A DNA stretch of 63,112 nt. Source: Candidatus Sericytochromatia bacterium. GTDB lineage: Bacteria > Cyanobacteriota > Sericytochromatia > UBA7694 > JACMQJ01. Positions 40,301-48,777 of this stretch are shown here, one piece after another; within the stretch, counting starts at the first letter, position 1; the number at the start of each line of letters is the position of its first letter. Made by a program: the position numbers and the translations under genes. The DNA lies in assembly GCA_026004035.1 (NCBI GenBank), contig BPII01000003.1, forward strand, positions 99,255 to 162,366. Direction: 5' to 3'. Below the pieces are notes generated by a model, which saw only the letters and a program-made list of their open reading frames with translations, did no database searches and was not told the DNA's origin.

Positions 40301-40995
40301 GTTTTGTTTATCCATATAGATTAGAAGGTTCATTAGTAAATATATTAAAAGCTATAGCTTGTAATATACCAGTTATATTAACAGATAAAGGAATATCAGA
40401 AGAATTACCTGATGAATTATTTACTAAAGTATGTTCTGAAGAAATAGAAGATGAAGAAATAATATTAAGTGGTCTAAATTGCACAGGAACATTTGCTTAT
40501 TATGAAGTAAATAAAGAAAGTCTTAAATTAGCTATGAGAGAAGTTTATTCTAATTATGAACTTTATAAGGAAAAAGCATTTAAATTAAGAGAATATGTGA
40601 TTAAAAATTACAATGTAAATTCATCTTTAAGTAAATTAAATGATTTTGTAAATGATATAAAAAAGAATTTACCAATTGCTGATAATTTAGAATATTTTGA
40701 AAGTTTATGGTATGAAATAGGAAATAAATTTATAGAAGAAAATGACTTTTGTTCTGCTGAAAAATATTTTAGAACATTAGTTTTGTATAAAGAAGATAAA
40801 AATTATTTTTATAAACTAGCTTTGTGTTTATATAAACAAAATCAATATGAACAAGCAATAGACTTATTCATTAAATCACTTTCTCTAGGATTAATAAATA
40901 GAGATATTCTGAACTATATTTCTGACTCTCTTTATCAAATAGGGGATATAGATACATCAAACTATTATAAAAATAAAGCCTTAGCTTTAAAATGA
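37333..40995 (+). CDS. Giant multidomain glycosyltransferase B, GT2 motifs intact
   Basis: 1220 residues, with the same order as its neighbour: four-Cys capsule-like domain (1-470), GT2 (~488-745), GT4-like (~805-1095) and TPR (~1125-1220). Here the GT2 domain is complete: VSVIMPAYNSEKTL, NDGSKDNT, VASARNTGIKISKG and DxD-type Asp570-Ser-Asp-Asp573. The GT4-like part again has Lys in place of the second Glu of EX7E. It overlaps gene A by 4 bases (ATGA) and the LptC-like gene by 4 bases. An alternative start is the ATG at 37339. Long stretches are nearly identical in DNA to gene A, notably 40200-40600. Confidence 0.9.
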   Translation: MNMKKVLIYEPFVLWYYHFVTSLEIALNHINNGDDVYFLACKSSLSTCQENCNHNLNLCLKCNSYLINGIRKINLPEDKIIYIELSKYKKDIEIPKFNNLDEFRNFEIDGIDFGQAAYSSLVNLIRDPFPNINEYYQLIERMLIDEIAIYKYAIDLLKNNKFEIVYLFNGRYSTQRPFLRACQKLGVKTFTHERGGLLEHYFLVEDTFIHDIEYLKKDYYKIWNNSSNYEEKFKIAKEYYSKRFKGWGGAFYSFTDKQKLGKLPENFDKNKINIVIFNSSEDEYVGFKEYENNLYKKEIEIFEKIFKFTKNKNIYYYLRVHPNLKGLNNSQIKSINELKYDNLTVIPPESDISTYGLMKACDKVIVTLSTTGIEANFLGKVVISLGVSWYDSLNIAYKPKSYEELMYLIEDENLKPLSNEGSIIYAYWLIKKGIPFKYYKPEAVNGGKFSGDYIDYNIDNKTLIDIVERIYYSNFEISINQEDLVSVIMPAYNSEKTLYESAMSVLNQSYKNLELIIINDGSKDNTEKIANELLKKDNRVVYIKQNNKGVASARNTGIKISKGKYIKFLDSDDILFRNSIELLFHEIKKNENCKIVFGNFIINNNGTIKLPDNNNRIQISKSEFFRNQLIGNLIATGTVLIEKSILNDIGLFDENLRGPEDYDLWNRIIQKYEYVHVNFPIYIYMIYSDEQLTKNVEKLRYYTDIAANKLLEKLDLKLLFSDITNNVSSIPTWSDNLVQEMLKRTDTCHDTILNLIDKTQELSYSKNRENKKLEVINDNNSKFFISLISIYQNLYSVDNIDIKLINNQNKLSLSKIFFVKNYSDIFREYYQNNYLNFLLETNHRIISCNWYLKTIPIDIINYINLNIDLVLVPNKFVFKNLVSLGILDYKVKILQEFLDYHTFNFIGLKKEEFNFIYTGKITFLSGIDKLIEAFKEEFQNDNVNLLIHSNGIYDIEYFKKLKEKLNDKIKIITDNYSEEELNEFINKSSCFVYPYRLEGSLVNILKAIACNIPVILTDKGISEELPDELFTKVCSEEIEDEEIILSGLNCTGTFAYYEVNKESLKLAMREVYSNYELYKEKAFKLREYVIKNYNVNSSLSKLNDFVNDIKKNLPIADNLEYFESLWYEIGNKFIEENDFCSAEKYFRTLVLYKEDKNYFYKLALCLYKQNQYEQAIDLFIKSLSLGLINRDILNYISDSLYQIGDIDTSNYYKNKALALK

Positions 40996-41348
40996 AAATA
41001 TTTTTTTTATTTTTAACAATAATCTTAAATTCATGTTTTTTTAGCAAAAATTCAGCAAATAATTTTTATCAGCAAGAAATTATAAACAATTTTGAATTGA
41101 TAAACTCCAATAATTATATAATCAAAGCTAAAAAAGCAGTTATACTAAATGACAATTATTACTTATACAATACAAATATATATTTTCAAGATATTAAATT
41201 TTATTCTGATAAGGTAGATATTATAAATAATAATATTTTTTTATTAAAAAAGTTAATTATAGAAAGTAAAAGTTTTTCTATAATTAGTCAAAAATCTAAA
41301 TATAAGGATAAAATTTTTAAACTTGAAAAAGTAAAAGCTAAATTTTGA
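40992..41348 (+). CDS. LptC/OstA-like small lipoprotein
   Basis: 118 residues: lipobox signal (ILNSC, Cys15) then a short repetitive beta pattern (NYIIKAKKAVILND, YYLYNTNIYFQDIKFYSDKVDI, KLIIESKSFSIISQKSKY). This matches the beta-jellyroll logic of LptC/LptA, which carry lipopolysaccharide across the periplasm. It is shorter than E. coli LptC (~190). The match is by pattern only. Position after rfaE2 and glycosyltransferases supports LPS transport. It overlaps gene B by ATGA. Confidence 0.6.
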   Translation: MKIFFLFLTIILNSCFFSKNSANNFYQQEIINNFELINSNNYIIKAKKAVILNDNYYLYNTNIYFQDIKFYSDKVDIINNNIFLLKKLIIESKSFSIISQKSKYKDKIFKLEKVKAKF

Positions 41349-41350
41349 TG

Positions 41351-41359
41351 TGATATAAT
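41351..41359 (+). promoter_or_regulatory. Extended -10 promoter before pheS
   Basis: TGATATAAT (TGnTATAAT form) lies 31 bases before the pheS ATG. No clear -35 is needed for an extended -10. It could separate pheS transcription from the glycan operon. Confidence 0.5.
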
Positions 41360-41389
41360 TCTTTATTTATTAAATATATTTAGTTATTT

Positions 41390-42409
41390 ATGGAAGAAAA
41401 TTTATTAAACTTAAAAAATAAAGCAATAGAAAGTATAAGATTATCTAAAAGTAAAGAAGAAGTAAATCAGTTAAGAATAAAATATCTAGGAAAAAAAGGA
41501 GAAATTACCTCTATATTAAAAACTTTAGGGTCATTACAAGCTGAAGAAAGAGCTAGTTTAGGAAAACTAATTAATCAAATTAAAAATGAAGTAGAAGAGT
41601 TTATAAATAAAAGATTTGAAGAAATAGATGAAGAAGTATATGAAAAAATAAAAGAAACAGAATGGATTGATATAACAGCACCAGGTAAAAGTATTTTGAG
41701 AGGTAGATTACATCCTATAACACAAATTCAATATGAAATAGAAGATATATTTAAAAGCATGGGATTTTCAATATTTGAAGGTCCAGAATTAGAAGACGAT
41801 TATCATAATTTTGAAGCTCTAAATATTCCTTTTGACCATCCAGCAAGAGATATGCAAGACACATTTTGGCTTGAAAATGATTACTTATTGAGAACTCATA
41901 CATCTTCAGTTCAAATAAGAACATTAGAAACTTTAAAGCCACCTTTACAAGGAATCTCACCAGGTAGAGTTTTTAGATATGAAGCTACTGATGCTTCACA
42001 TGAAAATACTTTTTATCAAGTAGAAGGTTTAATGGTTGGAAAAGATATATCTGTTGCTAATTTAATATATGTTATGAAAGTTTTATTAAAAGAAATTTTT
42101 AAAAAAGAAGTGAAAATAAGACTTAGACCAGGATTTTTTCCTTTTGTTGAACCAGGATTTGAACTTGATATAAATTGTCTTATATGTAATGGGAAAGGTT
42201 GTAGTGTTTGCAAACATACAGGTTGGGTAGAATTGCTACCTTGCGGGCTTGTTCATCCTAATGTTTTAAAAATGCAAGGTATAGATACAGAAAAATATTC
42301 AGGGTTTGCTTTTGGACTTGGATTAAATAGACTTGTAATGATGCGATACGGTATAGATGATATACGTCATTTTTTGTCTAGTGATTTAAGGTTTTTAGAA
42401 CAATTTTAA
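41390..42409 (+). CDS. pheS: Phenylalanyl-tRNA synthetase alpha subunit
   Basis: 339 residues, the standard length. An N-terminal coiled-coil binds tRNA (~1-90), followed by the class II catalytic core: motif 2 (RVFRYEATDASHENTFYQVEG) and motif 3 (FAFGLGLNRLVMMRYGI). The Cys-containing ICNGKGCSVCKHTGWVELLPCG segment is typical of bacterial PheS. pheT does not follow directly; two transporter genes do. Confidence 0.97.
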   Translation: MEENLLNLKNKAIESIRLSKSKEEVNQLRIKYLGKKGEITSILKTLGSLQAEERASLGKLINQIKNEVEEFINKRFEEIDEEVYEKIKETEWIDITAPGKSILRGRLHPITQIQYEIEDIFKSMGFSIFEGPELEDDYHNFEALNIPFDHPARDMQDTFWLENDYLLRTHTSSVQIRTLETLKPPLQGISPGRVFRYEATDASHENTFYQVEGLMVGKDISVANLIYVMKVLLKEIFKKEVKIRLRPGFFPFVEPGFELDINCLICNGKGCSVCKHTGWVELLPCGLVHPNVLKMQGIDTEKYSGFAFGLGLNRLVMMRYGIDDIRHFLSSDLRFLEQF

Positions 42410-42419
42410 AGGTAAAATT

Positions 42420-43325
42420 ATGTCATCTTTAACTTGGTTAATACCTGCTTTTATTACCTTACTACTTTGGGGGTTAGGACAAGGCTTTGTAAAAATGTGG
42501 ATTGGTGAAGTTAGTCCTGCTAGATTTTGTCTTTATTTTGTAGTTGCTAAATCTATTGTTAATCTAGGATACTTTTTTACTAACGAACATTTAGATCCAT
42601 TTGATATGGAAGGAAGATACTTTCTAATTGTAGGTGTATTTGCTTACATACTTGATGGTTTAGGTTGGATTTTATACTTTAAGTCAATAGTTTATGGACC
42701 AATAACAATAGTAGGCACACTATCAGCTGCATATCCAGCTATTACCATATTAATGGCAAGATATTTTTTAAATGAGGTATTATTACCTATACAATATTTT
42801 GGTGTTATTCTTGTAATACTATGCTGTTTAGGTTTATCTTATACTCCTCCTTCATTGGAAAATAAAAAAATAGTAAATAATAAGTGGATACCATTAGCAA
42901 TAATGGCGTTATTATTATGGAGTTCAGCACAAACAATAATGAAATACTCTTATAATTTACCAAATGCTGATGAAACAAATTTACTACTATTTAATACAAT
43001 AGGAGGTACTTTAACATTAGGAATATATGGTTTATTATATGGTTTAAAAGGTTCTCATTCTGGTAAAGAATGGATAAAATCATTTTTACCTATGGGAATG
43101 ATGGCAGGTGGTGATATGGGATTTATAATATCTGCTTCAAAAGGTCCTATATCAATAATATCACCTTTAACAGGAGCTTATCCATTAGTTACATTAATAT
43201 TTGCATATCTTGTAATAAAAGAACATATAACAAAATTTCAATGGTTATGTGTGGTAATTCTATTATTTGGTATATTTTTTAGTGCAATTGATGAAGAAAT
43301 ACTTAACAAAATAAATGTTTTTTAG
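42420..43325 (+). CDS. DMT/EamA-family transporter
   Basis: A 301-residue integral membrane protein with about ten helices in two EamA repeats (~1-140 and ~155-295). Each repeat ends in the family pattern GPITIVGTLSAAYPAITIL / GPISIISPLTGAYPLVTLIFA. Family members export amino acids, nucleotide sugars or other metabolites; substrate unknown. The Gly-rich AGGDMGFIISASKGP loop is typical. The start follows pheS by 10 bases, and its 3' end overlaps the ABC permease gene by 11 bases. Confidence 0.92.
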   Translation: MSSLTWLIPAFITLLLWGLGQGFVKMWIGEVSPARFCLYFVVAKSIVNLGYFFTNEHLDPFDMEGRYFLIVGVFAYILDGLGWILYFKSIVYGPITIVGTLSAAYPAITILMARYFLNEVLLPIQYFGVILVILCCLGLSYTPPSLENKKIVNNKWIPLAIMALLLWSSAQTIMKYSYNLPNADETNLLLFNTIGGTLTLGIYGLLYGLKGSHSGKEWIKSFLPMGMMAGGDMGFIISASKGPISIISPLTGAYPLVTLIFAYLVIKEHITKFQWLCVVILLFGIFFSAIDEEILNKINVF

Positions 43326-44151
43326 AAACAACAGAAATATTATAAAAAATATATATCTTTATTTTTTTTTAGTAATCTTCTCAATAGTATTTTCATTTCC
43401 TTTCTTGTGGCTCTTATCTACAGCATTGAAATCTAATACAGAAAACATATTTGAATATCCACCCAAATTTATACCTGAAAAAATTACTCTGAATAATTTT
43501 ATTGAAGTATGGAATACAATACCAATGATGACTTATTTTACAAATAGTTTAATAATAGCTTTTATTAGTGTAATATTAAACTTAGTTTTTTCTTCAATGG
43601 CTGCTTATCCTTTAGCAAGAATAGAATTTAAAGGAAAAAACATAATATTTTACTCAATATTAAGCACAATGATGATTCCATTTCAAGTTATCATGATACC
43701 TATATTTATAATATGTATGAAGCTAAATCTTACTAATACTTATATTGGTGTAATATTACCAACTTCTGTAAGTGCTTTTGGAATATTTCTTATGAGACAA
43801 GCTTACTTATCAATACCTAAAGAATTAGAAGAAAGTGCTTTAATAGATGGATGTTCAATTTTTCAAATTTGGTATTATTTATTTATACCATTAACAAAGC
43901 CATCTTTAATAACTTTAGGTGTATTTTCATTTGTAAGTTCTTGGAGTGATTTTCTATGGCCATTAATAATATTAAAAGATATAGAAAAATACACTTTACC
44001 TTTAGGTATATCTTATCTTATGGGAGCATTTTCATCAAATTGGCGACTAATAGCTGCTGGCTCTATTATATCTATAATACCAATAATAATATTATTTATT
44101 GTTTTACAAAAATTCTTTATAAATACAACCGAAGGAGCAATAAAAGGTTAG
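43315..44151 (+). CDS. Sugar-type ABC permease (MalG family), orphan
   Basis: 278 residues, six helices, with the MalG-type EAA loop (PKELEESALIDGCSIFQIWYYLFIPLTKPS). It would be the second permease of a carbohydrate ABC importer. No MalF-type partner, binding protein or ATPase is adjacent, so its partners must be elsewhere. It begins inside the EamA gene (11-base overlap, different frame), implying coupled translation with an unrelated transporter. Confidence 0.93.
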   Translation: MFFRNNRNIIKNIYLYFFLVIFSIVFSFPFLWLLSTALKSNTENIFEYPPKFIPEKITLNNFIEVWNTIPMMTYFTNSLIIAFISVILNLVFSSMAAYPLARIEFKGKNIIFYSILSTMMIPFQVIMIPIFIICMKLNLTNTYIGVILPTSVSAFGIFLMRQAYLSIPKELEESALIDGCSIFQIWYYLFIPLTKPSLITLGVFSFVSSWSDFLWPLIILKDIEKYTLPLGISYLMGAFSSNWRLIAAGSIISIIPIIILFIVLQKFFINTTEGAIKG

Positions 44152-44159
44152 CTTAACAT

Positions 44160-44546
44160 CTATTCAATAGAATTTATAACCTTTAAAAGTTTTTCTTTTA
44201 CTTGATTAGCCAAATTTTCTAAATTAGGATTTTTTACTTTACTCATTGTAATAGTAGGATTTATACATGAAATCTCAACTTTATTATTTTTTTCCTGAAC
44301 TATAAAATTACATGGTAACATTAAACCTATTTTATCTTCATTTTTTAATGCTTCATAAGCAAAACTTGGATTACAAGCACCCAATATTTTGTAATTTCTA
44401 AAATCAACATTTATTTTATTTTTTAATGTAGATTTGACATCTATTTCTGTAATTATTCCAAATCCTTCTTTTTTTAATTCTTCTTGAAGTTTATTAATAG
44501 CTTCTTCAAATTTTAAATCAAACTCTTTACTAAAATAGTATTGCAT
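44160..44546 (-). CDS. DUF302-family protein
   Basis: 128 residues following the DUF302 pattern: SKEFDLKFEEAINKLQEELKKEGFGIITEID at the start and the conserved YKILGACNPSFAYEALKNEDKIGLMLPCN core, whose Cys pair (AC...PC) may bind metal or haem; then a helical tail. It is cytoplasmic with no signal. The biochemical role of the family is unclear. It ends 8 bases from the convergent permease stop. Confidence 0.88.
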   Translation of the reverse strand: MQYYFSKEFDLKFEEAINKLQEELKKEGFGIITEIDVKSTLKNKINVDFRNYKILGACNPSFAYEALKNEDKIGLMLPCNFIVQEKNNKVEISCINPTITMSKVKNPNLENLANQVKEKLLKVINSIE

Positions 44547-44571
44547 TAATTTTCCTTTTTGTTAGTATAAA

Positions 44572-45777
44572 TTATAAAGCCATATTAGAATAAACTAAAA
44601 TTTGAGAATCTTTTTGAGAAGAACCTGAATCAGCTACAAAAACATTATTTGAGTTACAAGCTATTGATTGAGGACTTACTAATTCATCTTGTGCAAATGT
44701 ACCTAATAATTTTCCATTTTTATCATACATGTTTATACCTTCTGATGTTAAAACAAATACATTGTTACCATTTGAAGCTACGTCTATAGCACCTGATACA
44801 GATTTTACAAATGTGCTAACACTTCCTGAAGATGTAACTTTTTTTATTTCACTTCCACTAACTACATATAAATTATTATTATCAGCACCAATTCCACTTG
44901 AAGAAGTGATATTTGTAGCAAATTCTGAACCACCTGATAAAGATGAATCAAACTTTTTTAATCCTGTTGAGGTAGAGACTATTACATTACCATTAAAAAT
45001 AGCAACATCATTACTAGAAAAACCAGAATTAATTTTATTTACAGAGTATTTTGGGGCTTTCAAAGCATATAATAATCTTGTTGAATCAGCAGCAAAAATA
45101 TTATTTGAAGTATCAACTGCTAAACCTTTCACTGTTGCATCCATAGGATGTCTTGTACCTAACCAAGCAGAACCTAAATTTTTCCAATTTTTACCACTAG
45201 CTGAATCCATTGTTATTACTGTACCTTTTTTAAATAATCCACTTTTATCATAAGCTGTTATATACAATGTAGAGTTTGAAATAGCAACACCTACAGCTTG
45301 CCATTGATTTTTATCAGGAACATATGCACCAATTAAAGGTATTGAAGAAGGAATATATTTGTCTTGGTCTACAGGAAAATTATTAGATAATGTGTAGCTT
45401 ACAGAATTTGAAGTTGAAGTATTAGGATTATATGGTTGTAAATCAGGTATATTACCTATATCTTGATTATCTAAAGATAAATTAGTATTAACATCTACGT
45501 TTTGAGAATTTGCTAAATTTTGTTGAGGTATTCCTGATGATGCTTGTTCTTGATTAAATTCGCTTGTATCATCTGATAATTGAGTATTATTTCCATAGTA
45601 AGCTTGATTAGGATTTGTAGATTGTTGATATGGTAAAAAATTTTGTGTATCTCCTAATGTTTGCTGATTGTTATTAACTACTGGATAAGGAGCTACTGTA
45701 GTTGGTCTTTTTGCACAAGCTGTACTTAAAGAAATCATTATTAATGATGAAACAATTATTAATTTTTTTGATTTCAT
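44572..45777 (-). CDS. Lipoprotein with beta-propeller-like repeats
   Basis: A 401-residue lipoprotein (lipobox ISLSTAC). An Asn/Gln/Pro-rich linker (~20-130) precedes six or so short blades with GLAVDTSNNIFAADS, VAIFNGNVIVSTS and IACNSNNVFVADSG patterns, like NHL or SMP-30 propellers. It resembles the C-terminal half of the Ig-like lipoprotein at 29-31 kb, so the two may be paralogous surface propellers. No catalytic residues are identifiable. Confidence 0.82.
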   Translation of the reverse strand: MKSKKLIIVSSLIMISLSTACAKRPTTVAPYPVVNNNQQTLGDTQNFLPYQQSTNPNQAYYGNNTQLSDDTSEFNQEQASSGIPQQNLANSQNVDVNTNLSLDNQDIGNIPDLQPYNPNTSTSNSVSYTLSNNFPVDQDKYIPSSIPLIGAYVPDKNQWQAVGVAISNSTLYITAYDKSGLFKKGTVITMDSASGKNWKNLGSAWLGTRHPMDATVKGLAVDTSNNIFAADSTRLLYALKAPKYSVNKINSGFSSNDVAIFNGNVIVSTSTGLKKFDSSLSGGSEFATNITSSSGIGADNNNLYVVSGSEIKKVTSSGSVSTFVKSVSGAIDVASNGNNVFVLTSEGINMYDKNGKLLGTFAQDELVSPQSIACNSNNVFVADSGSSQKDSQILVYSNMAL

Positions 45778-45889
45778 ACTTTTACCTCTTATCTCTACTA
45801 ATATAGTTATGTATTTAATTAAAAAAAACTTACGTTATTTAGTTAATGACAAATTTAAGATTGATATAATTTTAAGTTAAAAATTTATT

Positions 45890-46654
45890 TTATAAAATAA
45901 ATATACCAAATTCTTTAGGATATTCTACATCTACTAATGATAATCCTTCAGGTGGAGCCGAAAATATAAATTTATTTTTTTCTTTATTTTTTATAAATTC
46001 AATTAAAGTTTTATTAGTTTTTTCTTGAGAAATACTTAATAAAGTTCCAACAAGTAACCTTACCATTCCTCTTAGAAAAGTATCAGCTTTTATTGTAAGA
46101 ATAATTTCATCATCTTTTTTATCAATTGTTGTTTCAATTATATTGCATTCCATATTTTTTCTATTTGTTTCACTTTTGCAAAAAGCAGTAAAGTCATGCT
46201 TACCAACTATTGATAACCATTCATTCTTCATTATTTCAAAATTTAAATAAAAAGGACAATGAAAAACTAAATTTCTTCTCAAAGAACTTCTATTTTTATC
46301 TACAAGTATTCTATACTTATATTTTCTTGATATTGCTGAATATCTAGCATGAAAATTATTTGGTACTAAAAAAGATCTTTTTACAGATATATCTTTAGGT
46401 AGTAAATTATTCAAAGCCAATGAAAACTTTTCAGGTGGTATATTTGAATTAGAAAAAAAATTAACAAATTGTTTTTCAGCATTAACACCTGCGTCAGTTC
46501 TACCAGCACCTATGGTTTTTATTTTTTCATTTGTAAGTTTAAATATTGCATTCTCTAACTCACCTTGTATAGTTTTTATATTAAGACTTTTTTGTTTTTG
46601 AAATCCATTATAATTTTTTCCTTCATATTCTAATATTAAACAAATATTATTCAT
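45890..46654 (-). CDS. truA: tRNA pseudouridine(38-40) synthase
   Basis: A 254-residue enzyme making pseudouridine in the tRNA anticodon arm. Catalytic Asp54 lies in IGAGRTDAGVNA. The SRKYKYRI strand and the C-terminal TFLRGMVRLLVGTLL motif are intact. The ATG overlaps the upstream glycosyltransferase stop by 4 bases. Confidence 0.96.
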   Translation of the reverse strand: MNNICLILEYEGKNYNGFQKQKSLNIKTIQGELENAIFKLTNEKIKTIGAGRTDAGVNAEKQFVNFFSNSNIPPEKFSLALNNLLPKDISVKRSFLVPNNFHARYSAISRKYKYRILVDKNRSSLRRNLVFHCPFYLNFEIMKNEWLSIVGKHDFTAFCKSETNRKNMECNIIETTIDKKDDEIILTIKADTFLRGMVRLLVGTLLSISQEKTNKTLIEFIKNKEKNKFIFSAPPEGLSLVDVEYPKEFGIFIL

Positions 46655-48744
46655 TTTGAATTAATTCTTATTTCTTTAACAATACCATTTAATAATAATA
46701 TCTCTACTTCAGGTTTAGAAAATGAAAACTTATCTCCTCTATTTAATTCAAATAGACATTCTAATATTGTAATATTATTATTGTCATTAATTAAAGCATT
46801 ACCAAGAAGTTTTATTTTTGGCAATGGGTCATACCATTTTTTTAATCTATATTTTTTAGTTAATCTTTGCCAATTAACTTTTGTTTCCTCATCTTTTGTT
46901 GGAGAAATAGGATGGTATATATGATAACTTTCACAATTATTTTTTATAAAAAGGAATCTAAATCCTTTTTGTATAAATCTATAACCTAATTCAGTATCTT
47001 CATGACCCCAGCCGACAAAACTTGCATCGAAACCTTCGCTTATTATATGTTTTGCTTTTATAGACATTGAATTACTATCTAAAAAATATCCTTCTTCTAT
47101 AGGTTCCTTATCAAAAATATTAAATTCATATTTAATATCATCATTTAATTTATCTTTATGTTTTTTTATAAATATTTCTGGTTCAATACCTAAATCTTCT
47201 TCAAAATAATATTTCATTCTATAAACAAAGCTATTAACTATAATTTCATTATATTTTTGGTGTGCTTTAATATGTTCTTCTATATATGTTTTAGGAACTA
47301 CTATATCACTATCAAGAAAAATAATTATTTCTCCTCTAGATCTTTTTAAACCAAAATTTCTTGTTCTTGCTGCTCTAAAACCTCTATTTTTACCTAAATA
47401 TATGTACCTTAAATTTAATTTATCTCTAAAACTTTCTACTATCTCTTCTGTATTATCAGTAGAACCATCATCAGATATTATTACTTCAAAATCTTTGAAA
47501 TTTTGATAAGTCAGAGAATTTAAACAAAATTTTAAATTATTAGCTCTGTTATACGTAGGTATTATTATTGAAACATATGGTTGATTATATTTAATATTTA
47601 TATAGACTTTTTCTGGCTTATTTACATTTTTATTTTCCATTAAATTTTTAAATAATAGTTCCCAATTGTTAGCTATTTTTTTTATATCAAAATTTTTAAC
47701 CCATTCTTTACAATTATTTGAATATTCTTCATAAAGATTTTTATTGTTTATAAAATTCTCAATTTCAAATATTAATTTACTTTTTAAGTCATTTAAATTA
47801 GTTTCATCAATAATAATACCAGTTTTTCTATTTAAAACTATTTCATCTAAAGCTCCTTTATTGTTTGTAATTACAGGTATGGAACATGCTTGGGCTTCTA
47901 AAACAGACATACAAAATGTTTCAGCATTAAAATATGTAATATCAGATTTTTTAGTAGGATATACAAAAATAAAAGAGTCTGATATCTCTTTTATTAAATC
48001 TTTAATAGGTAATGGTTTATGAAAAAAAATACCATTAATATTTTTATAATCTTCTATTATTTCATTTTCAAAATCAACTAAATCTTTATCATCTTTACCC
48101 CAAGTCAAAAAACTAGAATAAACATGAAGTTCTAGATTTTTATATTTTTCTTTGATTTCAACAAATACTTCAAGTAAAGTTTCAAGCCCTCTATCAGGAG
48201 CACTTGTATAAATAATTTTTGGTAATTTTTTATTTTTAATTTGGTTTTTAAAAATACTTAAATCTAATCCATTATAGATTACATCAATATGATTTAATGG
48301 TATTTTAAAAACTTCATTTATTATTTTTTTATGCCAATTGCTTACACAAACTATTTTATCAGTTTTAAAACTCATTATTTCAGCTATTTTATGTGCTATA
48401 TCAGATAATTGATTGTTCCAATACATGCTATAATCATTGTGTAACCATAGTATTATTTTTTTAGCTTTTATTTTAGTTTTTAATATTGTTTCAGAAGCTA
48501 CACAAATTAATATATCAATTTCATTTTGTTTTGAGTAAGATAAAATTTTATTAATTTGTATGTATTCTATGTTGTTATAGTATCCTTCATAACCTTGACA
48601 GTTACAAAATATTTTTACTTCATGTTTTGAAGATAATTCATAAGCTAAGTTAAACATTGCATGGTGTGTTCCACCTAAAGGTTCTTTCTCATAAGACAAG
48701 TAATTTATTTTTCTACTTACTGATGTAACAAATGCTATTTTCAT
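46651..48744 (-). CDS. GT4-GT2 fusion glycosyltransferase
   Basis: 697 residues. Residues ~1-360 are GT4-like (KIIYTSAPDRGLETLLEVF, with EX7E intact in AETFCMSVLEAQAC near 280). Residues ~388-640 are GT2 (VSIIIPTYNRANNLKFCLNS, SDDGSTDNTEE, GFRAARTRNFGLKRS, LDSDIVV near 476) with a C-terminal GWGHEDTELGYRF motif typical of galactosyltransferase-like GT2/GT7 enzymes. Both domains appear active, suggesting one protein adds two sugars to a surface glycan. It is the contrast case to the degenerate domains at 33.7-41 kb. Confidence 0.93.
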   Translation of the reverse strand: MKIAFVTSVSRKINYLSYEKEPLGGTHHAMFNLAYELSSKHEVKIFCNCQGYEGYYNNIEYIQINKILSYSKQNEIDILICVASETILKTKIKAKKIILWLHNDYSMYWNNQLSDIAHKIAEIMSFKTDKIVCVSNWHKKIINEVFKIPLNHIDVIYNGLDLSIFKNQIKNKKLPKIIYTSAPDRGLETLLEVFVEIKEKYKNLELHVYSSFLTWGKDDKDLVDFENEIIEDYKNINGIFFHKPLPIKDLIKEISDSFIFVYPTKKSDITYFNAETFCMSVLEAQACSIPVITNNKGALDEIVLNRKTGIIIDETNLNDLKSKLIFEIENFINNKNLYEEYSNNCKEWVKNFDIKKIANNWELLFKNLMENKNVNKPEKVYINIKYNQPYVSIIIPTYNRANNLKFCLNSLTYQNFKDFEVIISDDGSTDNTEEIVESFRDKLNLRYIYLGKNRGFRAARTRNFGLKRSRGEIIIFLDSDIVVPKTYIEEHIKAHQKYNEIIVNSFVYRMKYYFEEDLGIEPEIFIKKHKDKLNDDIKYEFNIFDKEPIEEGYFLDSNSMSIKAKHIISEGFDASFVGWGHEDTELGYRFIQKGFRFLFIKNNCESYHIYHPISPTKDEETKVNWQRLTKKYRLKKWYDPLPKIKLLGNALINDNNNITILECLFELNRGDKFSFSKPEVEILLLNGIVKEIRINSK

Positions 48745-48777
48745 TATTCTATATATTATAAATAAAAAAAGTTATGC

